A stretch of 64,000 bases of DNA from Boswellia sacra (taxonomy: Eukaryota > Streptophyta > Magnoliopsida > Sapindales > Burseraceae), in assembly GCA_013180625.2 (NCBI GenBank), contig SNVD02015891.1, forward strand, positions 1 to 64,000, read 5' to 3'. Every line of letters starts with the position of its first letter. The first letter of the stretch is position 1. A model generated the notes under the pieces. It searched no databases. It was not told the origin of the DNA and was given only the letters and a program-made list of their open reading frames with translations. A program made the translations under genes and the position numbers. Positions 25,025 to 36,585 of this stretch are shown here, piece by piece.

Positions 25025-26857
25025 TGTGAATGAGGCTTTAATCCCATCAGATCGTTTACGACCACCATACTATGTCAAAGCCTCTTTCAAGACTTAAGGG
25101 ATCACAAACGAGCCATGGGCACGTTTAGAGAAATGGAGTTTATTCAATTGGGAATGAATTGGGGTAATCTGATCCTTCACTTAAGGACGTAACTACCCTT
25201 ATCCCTTTAGAGATAGGTTTGAGAAGTTAGGTATGAGTCATTCGACCAGCCCAAATCAAAATCCGACCTCCACTAGGGTGTACCAAATAAAAATATCTCA
25301 TATTAATATACAGTCCACTTAAGGTTGTTCGTTTTATACACACATTTCAAGTTTTATCTTCATTTAGACATGTGAGATGATTATTTAATCATAGCAGTTG
25401 TATATTCATAGATAGAAAAAGGAAGAAGAATGAATTACATTTTCGTCGAACATAGGGGAAAGGGAAGAGGATTACATCGCTTGTTCTTTAACAATAAAAT
25501 AAAATATTTCTACTTTAAATACTTCAAATAAGATATTCCATACATTCATATGAATTAGACATTCAATAATCAATTTGAAAGCCGATAGGTAACGAATTCC
25601 TCACCATCATATGTGAGTTTGCTCAACGTCTATTAAGCTTCTTCCATGACATATTCAATAATAATATAAGGCCAATAATCTAATATCATAGTACTTTGAC
25701 ATAAATTTGATAATTCTATCATGGCAACTACTAGTCTAGCATAATTTATCTCAATTCATTAATGATCATGGCATTTTTAGCCTAAGCATGACTATCATGG
25801 TATATTCTACCCTAATCGTGGCATTTTTAGCTTAATTCAAATAATCAAAATCAAACAAAGCTATTCTAGCCCAATCCAAGCATTCAAAGGAGCAATATAG
25901 TAATTGTTACCTATTCTATGCTATTTCCTAGCATGCGTCAAAACAATTATATGTTCTTCTAGCATGATTCTAAGCATTCGTAAAGGAAATTAAATTTCCA
26001 AACATGATTCTAGCAAAGAAGGGATAGTGGACTTATCTCGACACTATCCTTCTCGCAAAACAAACAAAAGGATTAAACAATTTATAAAACCCTACACATG
26101 CTTCTAAGATCAAAATAAATCCTAAACATACTTATTCTAAGCAAAAAAAAATAATAATAATAAACAAGAAATATGAGGAAGAAGAGAGGATTACTCTCAA
26201 GATGTACCCTTTCTAGGTTTAGAGTAATAAAATTCCTAAAAATCTTTAAATTGGAAAATACTTCTCGAATTTTTGAGCGTGTCTTCAAGAGGGAGAAGAG
26301 ATAATTATATTCAATAATCGGTGTGTCTTAAAAAGCGAGCCAATAGGGGTTTATATAGTTGAGGGCTGGAATTGAAAAAGGAAGCCAAAATCCAAAAAAG
26401 GATGGTTTAAAATCGAAAATTTTCAAAATTAAGGGACCAACAGCTGAGCGACTATTAGCAAAGAGTTGGGTGGCTGTCAGTCAATTTTCAAGTGACTGTT
26501 CAACCATCATGTTGCTGTTGGTCAATAGCGGCTATTGTCCTTCGTCCTTCCTATTTTGGCACTTTGAGTTTTGACCTTTATATGTTCGATTGCTTATAAC
26601 TTTTTGAGTTCAACTCTGATTCATGATTCGTAAATTTTTACAAAAACTAGACATAGCTTCGCAACGATATGTGACTCATTAATAGATTCCTTCTAGATTA
26701 ATTTTTGTGATTTTTTGAAGTCAAATGTCAACTTTTGAGACATTTCGTCAATTCCTTCCCACCTTTCTTTTCTTGACTTCCAAGGGCATTTTGGTCATTT
26801 TCATACTCGACATTCATCTTTACTTCATCATCGAGCCTTAAAAATTCAGTATCTATA
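25025..26857 (-). repeat. Tat 5' LTR (minus-strand element)
   Basis: About 1833 bases, TATAGATACTG (canonical TGTAGATAC with one change) to ...TTCACA on the minus strand, followed by the primer site. Its outer end lies inside the antisense plant-mobile-domain gene of another Tat copy, so this element inserted there. Confidence 0.82.
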
Positions 26858-27576
26858 GGCGCATTAGCGAAAAAGTATCGAACCGGGTAGATACACGATG
26901 AAGCAACCTGCACACTGATCCACCTTAACTGGAATCAGGTTTTATCTACTCCCCCAATATTCATACAAGGCAATGTACCAAATCGTGATGCTGTTCTTGA
27001 TCTTCATATCGCACCTAAGAAGCTAGGAAACCAAATTTTGTTGATCCTTTGAGTCTGTAATATAGGCATCGATGAGCATAACCTCTCCAACACAAGGAAG
27101 GCTGGTCAGAGCAACAATGTTAATGGCATGATAATTATCTCACCAACCAAAAGATGGAAAGTGTGGGCCATGTCCATCCACCTTTCACAAAAGCAGTTAA
27201 TGCTCCACGACCGATGTGTCAAGAAGCATGTGGAAGACAAGTAATAAACTCATAGAAGCTAGTAGTAGCAATCTTATTTTTGACATCATCATTCTCTATC
27301 TCTAAGAACCAAGTATGGGCTCTAGAAAACGACCCACACATCTTGTTCTCATGGACGTCCTAAGACAAGAAATTGAAGTCTTTACATGAATACATGGCTC
27401 AATAATTTAAAAAAAATGGAAGATTGAAGAAATAAAGAGGAATGCATACCTGGTTGATCGTGGGAATCCACGTCGTAGACAACAGACACCTCTTAATCTT
27501 TTAGAAGACCTCTCAACTTTGATCTCCAGATCAGATCTCTCTCATTCAAGGCAATATGAACTAGATGACCCACCAT
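26858..27576 (-). pseudogene. Antisense plant mobile domain ORF of a Tat element
   Basis: Reads against the direction of the Tat element whose LTR is at 29165. The first exon starts at ATG 27576-27574 (M-V-G-H-L-V-H-I, then N-E-R-D-L-I-W) and ends CCAG|GTATGC at 27450, a good splice donor. An in-frame TAA replaces the Gln codon of the copy at 48753. Exon 2 text (27370-26940) parallels the plant mobile domain segment at 48530-48060. The 3' end is cut by the LTR at 26857. Plant mobile domain ORFs in antisense are known additional ORFs of Tat elements; their function in transposition is unknown. Confidence 0.7.
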
Positions 27577-27680
27577 TAGAAAGAGGAAGTCAAGATGAAC
27601 GCATAAGAGAAAACTAAAGACAAATCGGATGAAAAATGAAGAAATGGCACGCGAATGAAGTAGAGGAAGGTGAAGAGTCC

Positions 27681-27687
27681 TTATATA
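27681..27687 (-). promoter_or_regulatory. TATA-like box of the antisense ORF
   Basis: TATATAA on the minus strand, about 105 bases upstream of the antisense start codon. The related copy has TATAAAG at 48858-48852. It suggests an independent antisense promoter. Confidence 0.5.
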
Positions 27688-27689
27688 GA

Positions 27690-28430
27690 CCTTCCACAGT
27701 TGGATGATAGTCGAACTACCAGCTAGTAGTCAACCATCGCCCTGTGGTCCTTGCATAGTCGATTGGTTTTTTTTTTTTTATGAGGGGAAAAAGAGTAAAA
27801 GAAAAGAGAGAAAAAGAAAAGAAAGAAGAAAAGAAAAGAAAAGAAGAAAAGAGAGATAAAGAAAAAGATAAGAGAATAAAAACTCTAAATCAACTCTAAG
27901 ACACCGAAAGAATTTTTGAAACCTACGAATGACAAGCACCCAACCATGACAATAGCTTAGCAACTCACAAGAAAAGATAAGTAACATCGATCGATGGAGT
28001 CTTTGGTTTGAATCACATGGAATAATTCCTCCAGAGAGTAGAAAGTAGCTTGTTGAAGAACACATTATATGAGATAAAATTTGAATTGATTTGAAATCAT
28101 CAAGGGATGTTTGATATTTTGTAGGGATTTGCAAGGAAAACAAAAAGATCCCCAATGAGTCTGAGAATCAACAATACGATAAGAACCCCAAGTGGAGAAT
28201 CCTATGAATGCAAAATCTAAAGAGATTAAGAACAAAGAATGCGAAAGCATAACAAATGAAGAATTTTTCCCCAACAGACAAGAACAAATCAAGAAAATAA
28301 GAATTTTAGAATACTCAAAAGAGGGGCATGAAACTAATGAATACAAGGTCTAAATAGATCAAAGAAGAACAAAGAAAGTCAAAGGCAGGAAGAGTGAAAA
28401 AGGTCCAAAGACTACAAAGCAGTGTATGAT
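27690..28430. other. Tat spacer with A/G-rich tract
   Basis: Noncoding DNA 5' of the antisense gene, homologous to 48880-49530. It holds a T run (27768-27779) followed by an AAAGAAAAG-rich tract (27790-27880), source of spurious minus-strand ORFs. Confidence 0.6.
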
Positions 28431-28439
28431 AAACGCTCC

Positions 28440-29015
28440 CCTGATGGACATGCATTAGAAGAAAACCTAGGAAGTAATTATACTCAAGAGTATTTTAAGC
28501 CATTAGAATAAGCACCAACCCTAAGAAGAAGCTCACCAAAGAGTGTTGAAACCCTAAGAAGTAGGTGCATTTAAGAGTGTTTTAGACCCTTAAAAGAGGC
28601 ACAAGCCCTAAGAAGAGATGTAGTGAATAGTGTTGAAAACCCTAAGAAGTAGGCACACTTAAGAGTACTTAAAGCCCTTAGAATAAGCGTACTGAAGAAT
28701 GCTAACAAACACTATTAAGTAGGTGCACTGAAGAGTGTTAGAAACCCTAAAAAGTAGGTGCATTAAAGAGTGTATTATCTTAGACATCATAAGGATCCAC
28801 TTCATACAGTAGAATGATACATTTGTCTACACTTGAAGAGTGTGTTGCATGCATTAGAAGGATGCATTTTGGTCCTTGAGTAGGCATATCAGCCCTTGAG
28901 TGGGCACATCAGCCTTTGAGTGGGCACATCAGCCTTTGAATGGGCATATCAACCCTTGAATGAGCACATCAGCCCTTGAATAGGCATATTAATTCTTGAG
29001 TGGGCACATCTTTTT
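28440..29015 (+). repeat. Tandem repeats upstream of the Tat 3' LTR
   Basis: Two arrays. The first (28440-28780) has units built on AAGTAGGTGCACTGAAGAGTGTT...ACCCT, about 35-55 bases each. The second (28860-29010) has about seven units of ~20 bases, CCCTTGAGTGGGCACATCAG. Related arrays precede the LTR at 50390. Confidence 0.8.
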
Positions 29016-29164
29016 TCTACAAGGATTAAAAAGGAAAGCAGGTGATGAGAATTCTGACAGAATGCAAATGAAGGTAAGGATACTAAGATGAGAGGAGGAA
29101 AGAGGAAGGAAGAATACTTTGTTGATTTTTGTTCTCATAAACTTCTCCAAAGTAGGGGGCAATT

Positions 29165-31087
29165 TGTAAACACTGGATCTTTTAGGGTCGATAATGAAAT
29201 AAAAATGGATGTCGAGCAATAAAAATGTCCGAATGCCCTTGCAAGCAAAAGGAATAAAGGTTTTTGAAAATAAACACATGAATTAAAAGAAATCAATCTA
29301 GGAGAGTCATATACTGTTGTGAAGCTACAAATGTCTAGTTTTCATAGAATTTCATGGATCACAAATCGGAGTCAAACTCAAAAAGTTACGTGCGATCGAA
29401 TAGATAAAGGTTGAACTACATTGAAAAGTTATAATACAAGAGGGTTTAGTAGGCTAAAATTGGTTAGCGGTTGTACGGTTGACGATCCATCCACAGTTGA
29501 ATGGCGGTCATCACATAGCCAACTGGTTGTTATTCTTGTCTATTTGGAAAATTTCTTAAGAAGCCTCCCATTTTTGTTTTCTCCTTTCTTTCTTCAACTC
29601 AGCTCTCAACTATATAAACCCCCATCCTCCTCATTTTCACACACACATCAATATCCTCTCTTCTCCCTCTTGAAGACACAGTTGAGAATTCAATAAGTCT
29701 TTTCAAGTTTAAAGTTTTCGAGTGTTTTTTATTGCTCTAAACCTAGAAATGGTACGTCCTAAGAGTAGTTCTCTCTTCTCTCTCTTTATCTTTTCTTTAT
29801 TTTTCTTGCTTTAGAGCATGCATGTTTAGGTTTGTTTATACTTAGAATAAGCATGTTTAGAATTTTGATGCCAAAAAGCATGGTTAGGCTATTATGAATT
29901 GTTCTAACCCTTGTTTGTTTTGCAAGATGTATTAACGTGTCAAGATAAGTCTTTTTTCCTTTCCTTATTTAGAAACATGAATATGGATTTTATTTCTTTG
30001 TGAATACTTAGAATCATGCTTAGGAACACATGTACAAAATCGTGCTAGGAAACTTTATGATTACCTTGAAGCATACTAGGAAATAACATAGAATAAGTAA
30101 GAATTATTATGTTTACCCTTGAACGCTTGAATTAGGCTAGAATAGCTATGACTGATATTGATTGATTGTATTAGGCTAGCAATGTCATGATTTACTATGA
30201 TTACTATGAATAAGCTAGAATTGTCATGCTTAGGTAGAATTACTATGATAAGAAATATCAAATCTAAGTAGAAGTGCCATGATTCTGGATTATGGCTTTG
30301 TATTGGAATTGTAATTGATTGATATGAATGAATGTATGAATATACCATGTTTAGAAGTATAACTGTATGATGCCATAAAGTGATGATAGACTCACATTGA
30401 TGGGGAGGGACCATTACTTATTAAATGTATGAATATGCATATAGAGGGCTAATAAACATTGAATAGACTCACATATGATGGTGAGGAATTCTTTATTTAT
30501 CGAATCTCAAATAGATTACTCATTGAATATCTGGTTTGCATGAATATGCTACGTATGAAATATTGTATATCTTTAATATTTGAAGTGTTCAGAAGTAAAT
30601 TTCCTTTATTTGTTGAAGAATAATTGTTGTAATCCTATTCCCCATCCCATATGTTTGCGAGGAGATGTAACTCTATTCTTCTCCCTCTTTCTTTGTATGA
30701 ATATATATAACTGTTTTTGTTGAATATACCTTACATGTCTTAATGAAGATAAAAATGAAATATGTGCACGAAACAAACCACTTAAGTGGATTGTATAACA
30801 ACATGATTTTTCTTATTTGGTATACCCTAGTGGACGCTAGATTTTGATCCGGTGAGGCGAATGGCTCGTACCCTACTTCTTAAACCTATCTTTATAGGGA
30901 TGAGCGTAGTTTAGGTCCTGAAGGGAGGGATCAAATTGCCCTTATTCATTCCCAATTGAGTAATTAGGTGGCAAATCCATTTCTCCAGATGTGCCCATGG
31001 CTCATTTGTGCTCTCTTAAGTCTCAAAAGAAGCATTTGATACAGTGTCGTGGTCACAAACTCTCTAGCAGGATGAAAGCCCTGTCCA
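29165..31087 (+). repeat. Tat 3' LTR (plus-strand element)
   Basis: TGTAAACACTGG... to ...GATGAAAGCCCTGTCCA, preceded by the purine tract AAGTAGGGGGCAATT (29150-29164), so it is a 3' LTR. The element's own gag-pol is absent from the window. Directly downstream lies the integrase 3' end of the minus-strand element at 31088. Confidence 0.8.
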
Positions 31088-33020
31088 AACAACTTTGATG
31101 ATTAGTCAGCTATTTTTGGTTTTCTGATTAATTATTTTTTCTCTCACTCTCTTTTGTTGTTATCCTCACTTTAACATATAGTATATTTTCAGCCTGTCAA
31201 CGTTGATGGGCTTAGTTAATTCATTCCTTTCTATGTCTAACAAAATGACTGCTCTATTGGACATGACTTTTGTCATAATGTATAGGCCCTCCGACTTGGG
31301 CTTGAACTTTCCTCTTAGATCAAGCACTATTGGCCTGGCTTACTTAAGGACCAACTCCCCTTCTTTGAATTTTCTCATCTGTATTTTCTTGTTAAAGGCT
31401 CGAACAACTCATTTTAGATACAATTGTATGTGATATTTTGCCTTCATTCTCTTCTTATCCATCAAGGCTAATAATTCATATTTGTTTCTAATTCACTTTC
31501 ACGAATTTCTATTTCAATCAGAACTCTCATTGATTTAATTTCCAGCTCAGTTGGGTGGATTACCTCTGACCCATAAACTAATGAGAATGGCATCATGCCT
31601 ATTGAACTTCTACACATAGTTCTTTAACTCCGCAACGCAAACAAGAACTTCGTAGCCCAATCTTTGTATGCCTGCACTGTTTTAGCCAACATCTTCTTGG
31701 ATGTTCTTATTGGCTCCTTCTACTACTTTATTTGCTTGGCTCTATATGGAAATGAACTATGGTGTTCAATCTCATCCTTCGTAAACAAGAATTTAGTCTC
31801 AACCTGGAATTGTACTCTATTGTCAATCACTTTATGATATGGCAAACCAAATTTGTATATGATGTTCTTCTCGATGAACTTCGCCATTTGCTTTGCCTCC
31901 AATTTATTATAGGACTTAGTATTTATCCATTTAGTGAAGTAGTCAATCGCTGCCACCACATATCGATGTCCATTAGAGGCTGACAGTATTATTTTGCCTA
32001 TGATGTCAATGCCCTATGTAGCAAAGGGCCATGGTATTGTCATTCCCTGAAGCTTTAAAGGTGGTTGATGAATCAAATTTCCATTGATTTTGCACCAATG
32101 ACATCTATTCATAAACTGGATTTAATTTGTCTCCATGGTTAGCCAATAAAAGCCTTGTTGTATTTTCTTCTTTCGCAACATTAGCTATTCATGTGTAGCC
32201 TATATACACCACTATAGATTTCTTCTATGAGCCTTCAAGTTTCTTTCTCATCTACACACCTCATTTGCATTCCTTTTGGCATTCTCTTATACCTCACTTC
32301 TTGATGACAAGTGAATTGTTGTGCCAACCTTCATAGTATAGCGTTGTCGTTCTTATTAGCCTTATCTAGAAAAATTCTATTTTCTGTGTATCGCTTTAGA
32401 TTGTAGAGCCATGGCCTTTCAATCACTTCAACTTCAATTATCTATGGTTCCATTTAGCGTAGACCCCATGCTTGAGATATCACAACTGGCCTTACCAACA
32501 ACCTTTAAGTACTCACCCAAATAGATGCCAAGAGGCTGAGGCATCTTGCCATCTGATTCTCGTTTCTAGGGAGATGGGTAAAGGTAGCTTGCTTGAGCCT
32601 CCTATTCAATATTCTAATATGCTCTAGATACGGTCTCAACCTTTTTTCTTTTAGATCCCAATGTTTATTGGCTTGTGAGATGACTAACTTGCATTCTCAC
32701 AACACTTCTACTTCATCAATTCCTATCACTATCAAGATTTCTAACCCAAAGGCATAAGCTACATACTCAGCCATGTTATTGGTGACCCTGAATGCCAGCT
32801 TTATAGCAAAAGGAATGATTTCTTAAATGGTGAGACTAGAATAACTCCTATCTCAACATGATTCTATTGACAGCTCTGTCAAAGAACATCCTCCATCCTA
32901 ATACTGAGATTACCCCCAGATGTTTATTTTGGAAATCCAAATCCCACAGTTCATTATCGTTGATCGGATTCATGGACAAGAATTCTACAAACACCTCTCT
33001 TTCACCACTTTCTCAATGAC
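31088..33020 (-). pseudogene. Tat RNase H end and integrase, second half of a split pol
   Basis: Continuation of the minus-strand pol at 53636-54940. The text resumes at Y-V-I-E-K-V-V-K-E-R (33020 downwards), the position where the other half breaks off after E-F-D-I-E-Y. RNase H C-terminal and H2C2 text follow. The integrase core is at 31959-31723 (D-Y-F-T-K-W-I, then Y-H-K-V-I-D-N with the catalytic S-D-N-G lost). The spacer AATTAATCAGAAAACC ends it. Many stops. Confidence 0.85.
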
Positions 33021-33025
33021 GTATT

Positions 33026-34121
33026 TATGGATGGGGCTTTCATCCTGCCAGAGTGTTTACGACCACGACACTATGTTAAAGCCTTTTTTGAGACTTATTG
33101 GAACACAAATAAGCCATGAGCAGGTCTAGAGAAATGGATTTACCACCCAATTATTCAAATGGGAATGAATTGAGGCAATTTGATACTTCGCTTTAAGACC
33201 TAAACTACCCTCATCCCTTCAGACATAGGTTTAAGAAGTTAGGTACGAGCCATTCGTCTCACTCGGATCAAAATCCGACCTCCACTAGGGTATACCCAAT
33301 AACAAAACTCACATTGTTATACAGTCCACTTAAGTAGTTTGCTTTATGCACACATTTCCATTTTTATCTTCATTAGGACATGTGAGGTATATTCAACCAA
33401 AGCAGTTGTATATTTATACAAAAAAAGAGAGAAGAGAATATAGTTGCATCTTCTTGCAAACATAGGGGATAGGGGGTAGGATTACAATAATTGTTCTTCA
33501 ACAAATAAAGAAAATTTACTTCTAAACACTTCAAATATTCAAAGATATAAAATATTTCATACATAGCATATTCATGCAAACCATATATTGAATAAGTAAT
33601 CAATTTGAGATTCGATATATAAAGAATTCCTCACCATCATATGTGAGTCTATTCAATGTTTATCAAGCATCTACATGCATATTCATACATTTAATAAGTA
33701 ATGGTCCGTCACCATTAATATGAGTCCACCATCACTCTATGGAATCATACAAATATACTTCTAAACATGGTACATTTATATATTCATTCATATCAATCAA
33801 TTAAAATTCTAATACAAAGCTATCATCTAGAATCATGACACTTCTACCTAGATTTGATATTTCTTATCATGGTAATTCTACTATCGAAGCATCGCATTTC
33901 TAGCCTATTCATAGTAATCGTAGTAAATTATGACATTTCAAGTTTTAATCTTTATTAAGCATGTGAGGTGATTATTCAATCATAGCAGCTATATATTCAT
34001 ACAAAGAAAGAGAGAGGAGAATGGATCATATTTTTGTCAAACATGGGGGAAGGGGAAGAGGATTGCATCGCTTATTCTTCAATAACAAAATAAAATAATT
34101 CTACTTTAAATACTTCAAATT
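33026..34121 (-). repeat. Tat solo LTR, part 1 of a split copy
   Basis: The 3' end of a minus-strand Tat LTR, outer end at 33026 next to GTATT (33021-33025). It continues at 52346-53635 after the inserted plus-strand Tat element. Inside, the LTR text restarts: the ACATTTCAAGTTTTAATC stretch at about 33930 repeats the part first seen near 33345, so about 600 bases are partly duplicated. Confidence 0.85.
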
Positions 34122-34441
34122 TGTAGACACTAAACTTTTCAGGCTTGATGAAGGAATGAAGATGAATGTTGAGCAAGAAAATGACTAAAATGCCCTTGGA
34201 GCCAAGAAAGGAAAGGTGAGAAGGAATTGATGAAAGGTCTCGAAAACCGACACATGACTTAAAAAATTCATAGAAATTAATATATGAAGAATCTGATGGT
34301 GACTCATACATCGTTGCAAAGCTACGGATATATAGTTTTTGTAAAAATTTTCATATCACAAATCGAAGGTGACGGGACTGCACCGTAAAAGGACAAAATA
34401 GGAAGGGCCGAATAGAGACCAACCAGTCAGCTATCAAACAG
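34122..34441 (+). repeat. Tat 5' LTR fragment
   Basis: The first ~320 bases of the Tat LTR (TGTAGACACTAAACTTTTCAGG...), compared with 50390-50790. It ends at about 34441, where Athila-like reverse transcriptase begins. Confidence 0.85.
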
Positions 34442-34443
34442 CA

Positions 34444-36459
34444 ATTGTTTTAGGTCATGTGGTGTCTTCTAAAGGAATTGAAGTGGATAAAGCAAAAGCG
34501 GAATTAATTTCCCATTTGCCTCCACCAAAAACAGTTAAAGAGGTTCGTTCATTCTTAGGGCATGCTGGATTTTATAGGAGGTTCATAAGAAATTTCAGTG
34601 CTATATCTAAACCTCTTTGTAACCTCTTAATAAAAGATACTTCCTTTGAATGGACTCAAGAATGTCAAAATGTCTTTGATACACTAATTGGACTTTTAAC
34701 AACTGCTCCAATTATGCAATCTCCTGATTGGTCCTTGCCTTTTGAATTGATGTGTGATGCAAGTGACTTTGCCGTTGGTGCTGTCTTAGGACAAAGAAAA
34801 AAAGGTAAGCCTTACGTAATATACTATGCAAGTAGGACTTTAAATGATGCATAAATGAATTACACAACAACTAAAAAAGAACTACTTGCAGTAGTATTTA
34901 CATTAGACAAATTTCGATCTTATTTAATTGGCTCTCCAATAATTGTTTACACTGACCATGCAGCTGTGAGATATTTAATGACTAAATAGGATGCAAAACC
35001 TAGATTGATAAGGTGGATCTTATTGCTCCAAGAATTCAACATCACAATAAAGGATAAGAAAGGAGCCGAAAATGTCGTTGCCGATCATCTTTCAAGAATA
35101 ACGACAGATACATTAATTGAAACTTCACCTATCAATGATTCTTTTCCTGATGAATTTTTATTTTCTGTTGCTACTGTACCTTGGTTTGCTAAGATTGTAA
35201 ATTTTCTTGCGACAGGGAAAATGCCACCTCATTGGAATGCTCAAGACAAAAGAAAATTTTTAACTGAGGTGAAAAATTTTTACTGGGATGACCCATATCT
35301 GTTCAAATATTGTCCAGACCAAATAATGAGAAGATGCATACCCGACAATGAGGTAAGTAGTGTCATTAACTTTTGTCATTCTGAAGCATGTGGAGGACAT
35401 TTTTCATCTAGAAAAACAGCTGCTAAGATCTTACAATGTGGATTTTATTGGCCCACCTTATTTAAAGATGCACATGCATTTTGCAAAACGTGTGAAAATT
35501 GTCAAAAATTGGGATCCATTTCAAAAAGAAACATGATGCCTTTGAATCTCATTCTTGTTGTTGAAATCTTTGATTGTTGGGGTATTGATTTTATGGGACC
35601 CTTTCCACCATCATTTGGTTTTGTGTACATCCTTGTTGCAGTAGACTATGTTTCAAAATGGGTCGAGGCAATTCCATGTCGAAACAATGATCACAAAACA
35701 GTTGTCAAATTCTTGAAGGAGAATATCTTAAGTAGATTTGGAATTCCTCGAGCCATTATTAGTGATGGGGGTACACATTTTTGTAACAAACCATTTGAAA
35801 CTTTAATGAAGAAATATGGAATAACCCATAAAATTTCTACACCTTATCACCCACAAACAAGTGGACAAGTTGAATTAGCTAATAGGGAGATAAAACAGAT
35901 CTTAGAAAAAACGGTTAACCCAAATCGTAAAGATTGGTCTTTAAGACTTAATGATGCACTTTGGGCTTACCGAACTACTTTTAAAACATCATTAGGAATG
36001 TCTCCTTATAGACTAGTTTATGGAAAACCTTGTCACTTACCTGTGGAAATTGAGCATAAAGCTTATTGGGCCATTAAAACATTCAACACAAATTTGAATG
36101 ATGCTTGCAAATTACGTAAATTCCAACTGAGTGAACTTGAAGAAATCAAGAATGAGGCTTATGAAAATTCTAAAATCTACAAAGAAAAAATGAAGGTTTT
36201 TCATGACAAATCCATTGTTAGAAAATCTTTTGAACCTTCACAAAAAGTTCTTTTGTATGATTCAAGATTGCATTTGTTTCCTGGTAAACTTCGGTCTCGT
36301 TGGACTGGGCCTTTCATTGTTAAAAATGTTTTCCCTCATGGAGCAGTTGAAATTGAGAACCCAAAGAATGGTAATGTGTTTAAAGTTAATGGACAACGGT
36401 TAAAACCATTCTTTGAAAATTTTGACCAAAACGAAGAGTCCATTGCTTTAATCGATTGA
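34444..36459 (+). pseudogene. Athila-like pol: RT end, RNase H, intact integrase
   Basis: Frame runs from I-V-L-G-H-V-V-S-S-K-G to a natural stop at 36457-36459, interrupted only by TAA at 34852-34854 and TAG at 34987-34989. RNase H keeps F-E-L-M-C-D-A-S-D-F and Y-T-D-H. From 34990 the frame is open for 490 codons. Integrase there has the H2C2 module (H-S-E-A-C-G-G-H, then C-K-T-C-E-N-C), the catalytic Asp of W-G-I-D-F-M-G-P, the Asp of I-I-S-D-G-G-T-H-F, and the Glu of G-Q-V-E-L-A-N exactly 35 residues later. The C-terminal S-R-W-T-G-P-F-I-V domain is also present. This is the best preserved pol segment in the window. Lineage call is from pol sequence dialect. Confidence 0.92.
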
Positions 36460-36520
36460 TCTTTTTTAAGGATTGATTTTTCCCGGTCAAGTGGCGGATA
36501 GGGTACTTCGTGACATTTAA

Positions 36521-36534
36521 AGTCGGTTTTTCAG
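36521..36534 (+). promoter_or_regulatory. Possible splice acceptor before the accessory genes
   Basis: A T-rich tract ending TTTTTCAG, 51 bases before the ATG at 36586. Genes downstream of pol in gypsy elements are often expressed from a spliced RNA. The donor is not in the window. Weak evidence. Confidence 0.3.
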
Positions 36535-36585
36535 TTCCCTAAAAATTGTTGCTCACTTTGCATTCATTTTCCTTTCTTTTCTCGC

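Noticed and set aside
27778..28155. 125-codon Leu/Phe-rich minus-strand ORF resembling a membrane protein
   Set aside because: It is read through the AAAGAAAAG tract of the Tat spacer; the homologous spacer at 48880-49530 has no such frame.
28860..29010. Short regularly spaced repeats resembling a CRISPR array
   Set aside because: Units are contiguous ~20-base tandem repeats with no unique spacers, inside a plant retrotransposon.
33026..34121. Separate Tat element rather than half of a solo LTR
   Set aside because: Matching GTATT duplications at 33021-33025 and 53636-53640 and the resuming RNase H frame show the two LTR parts belong together.
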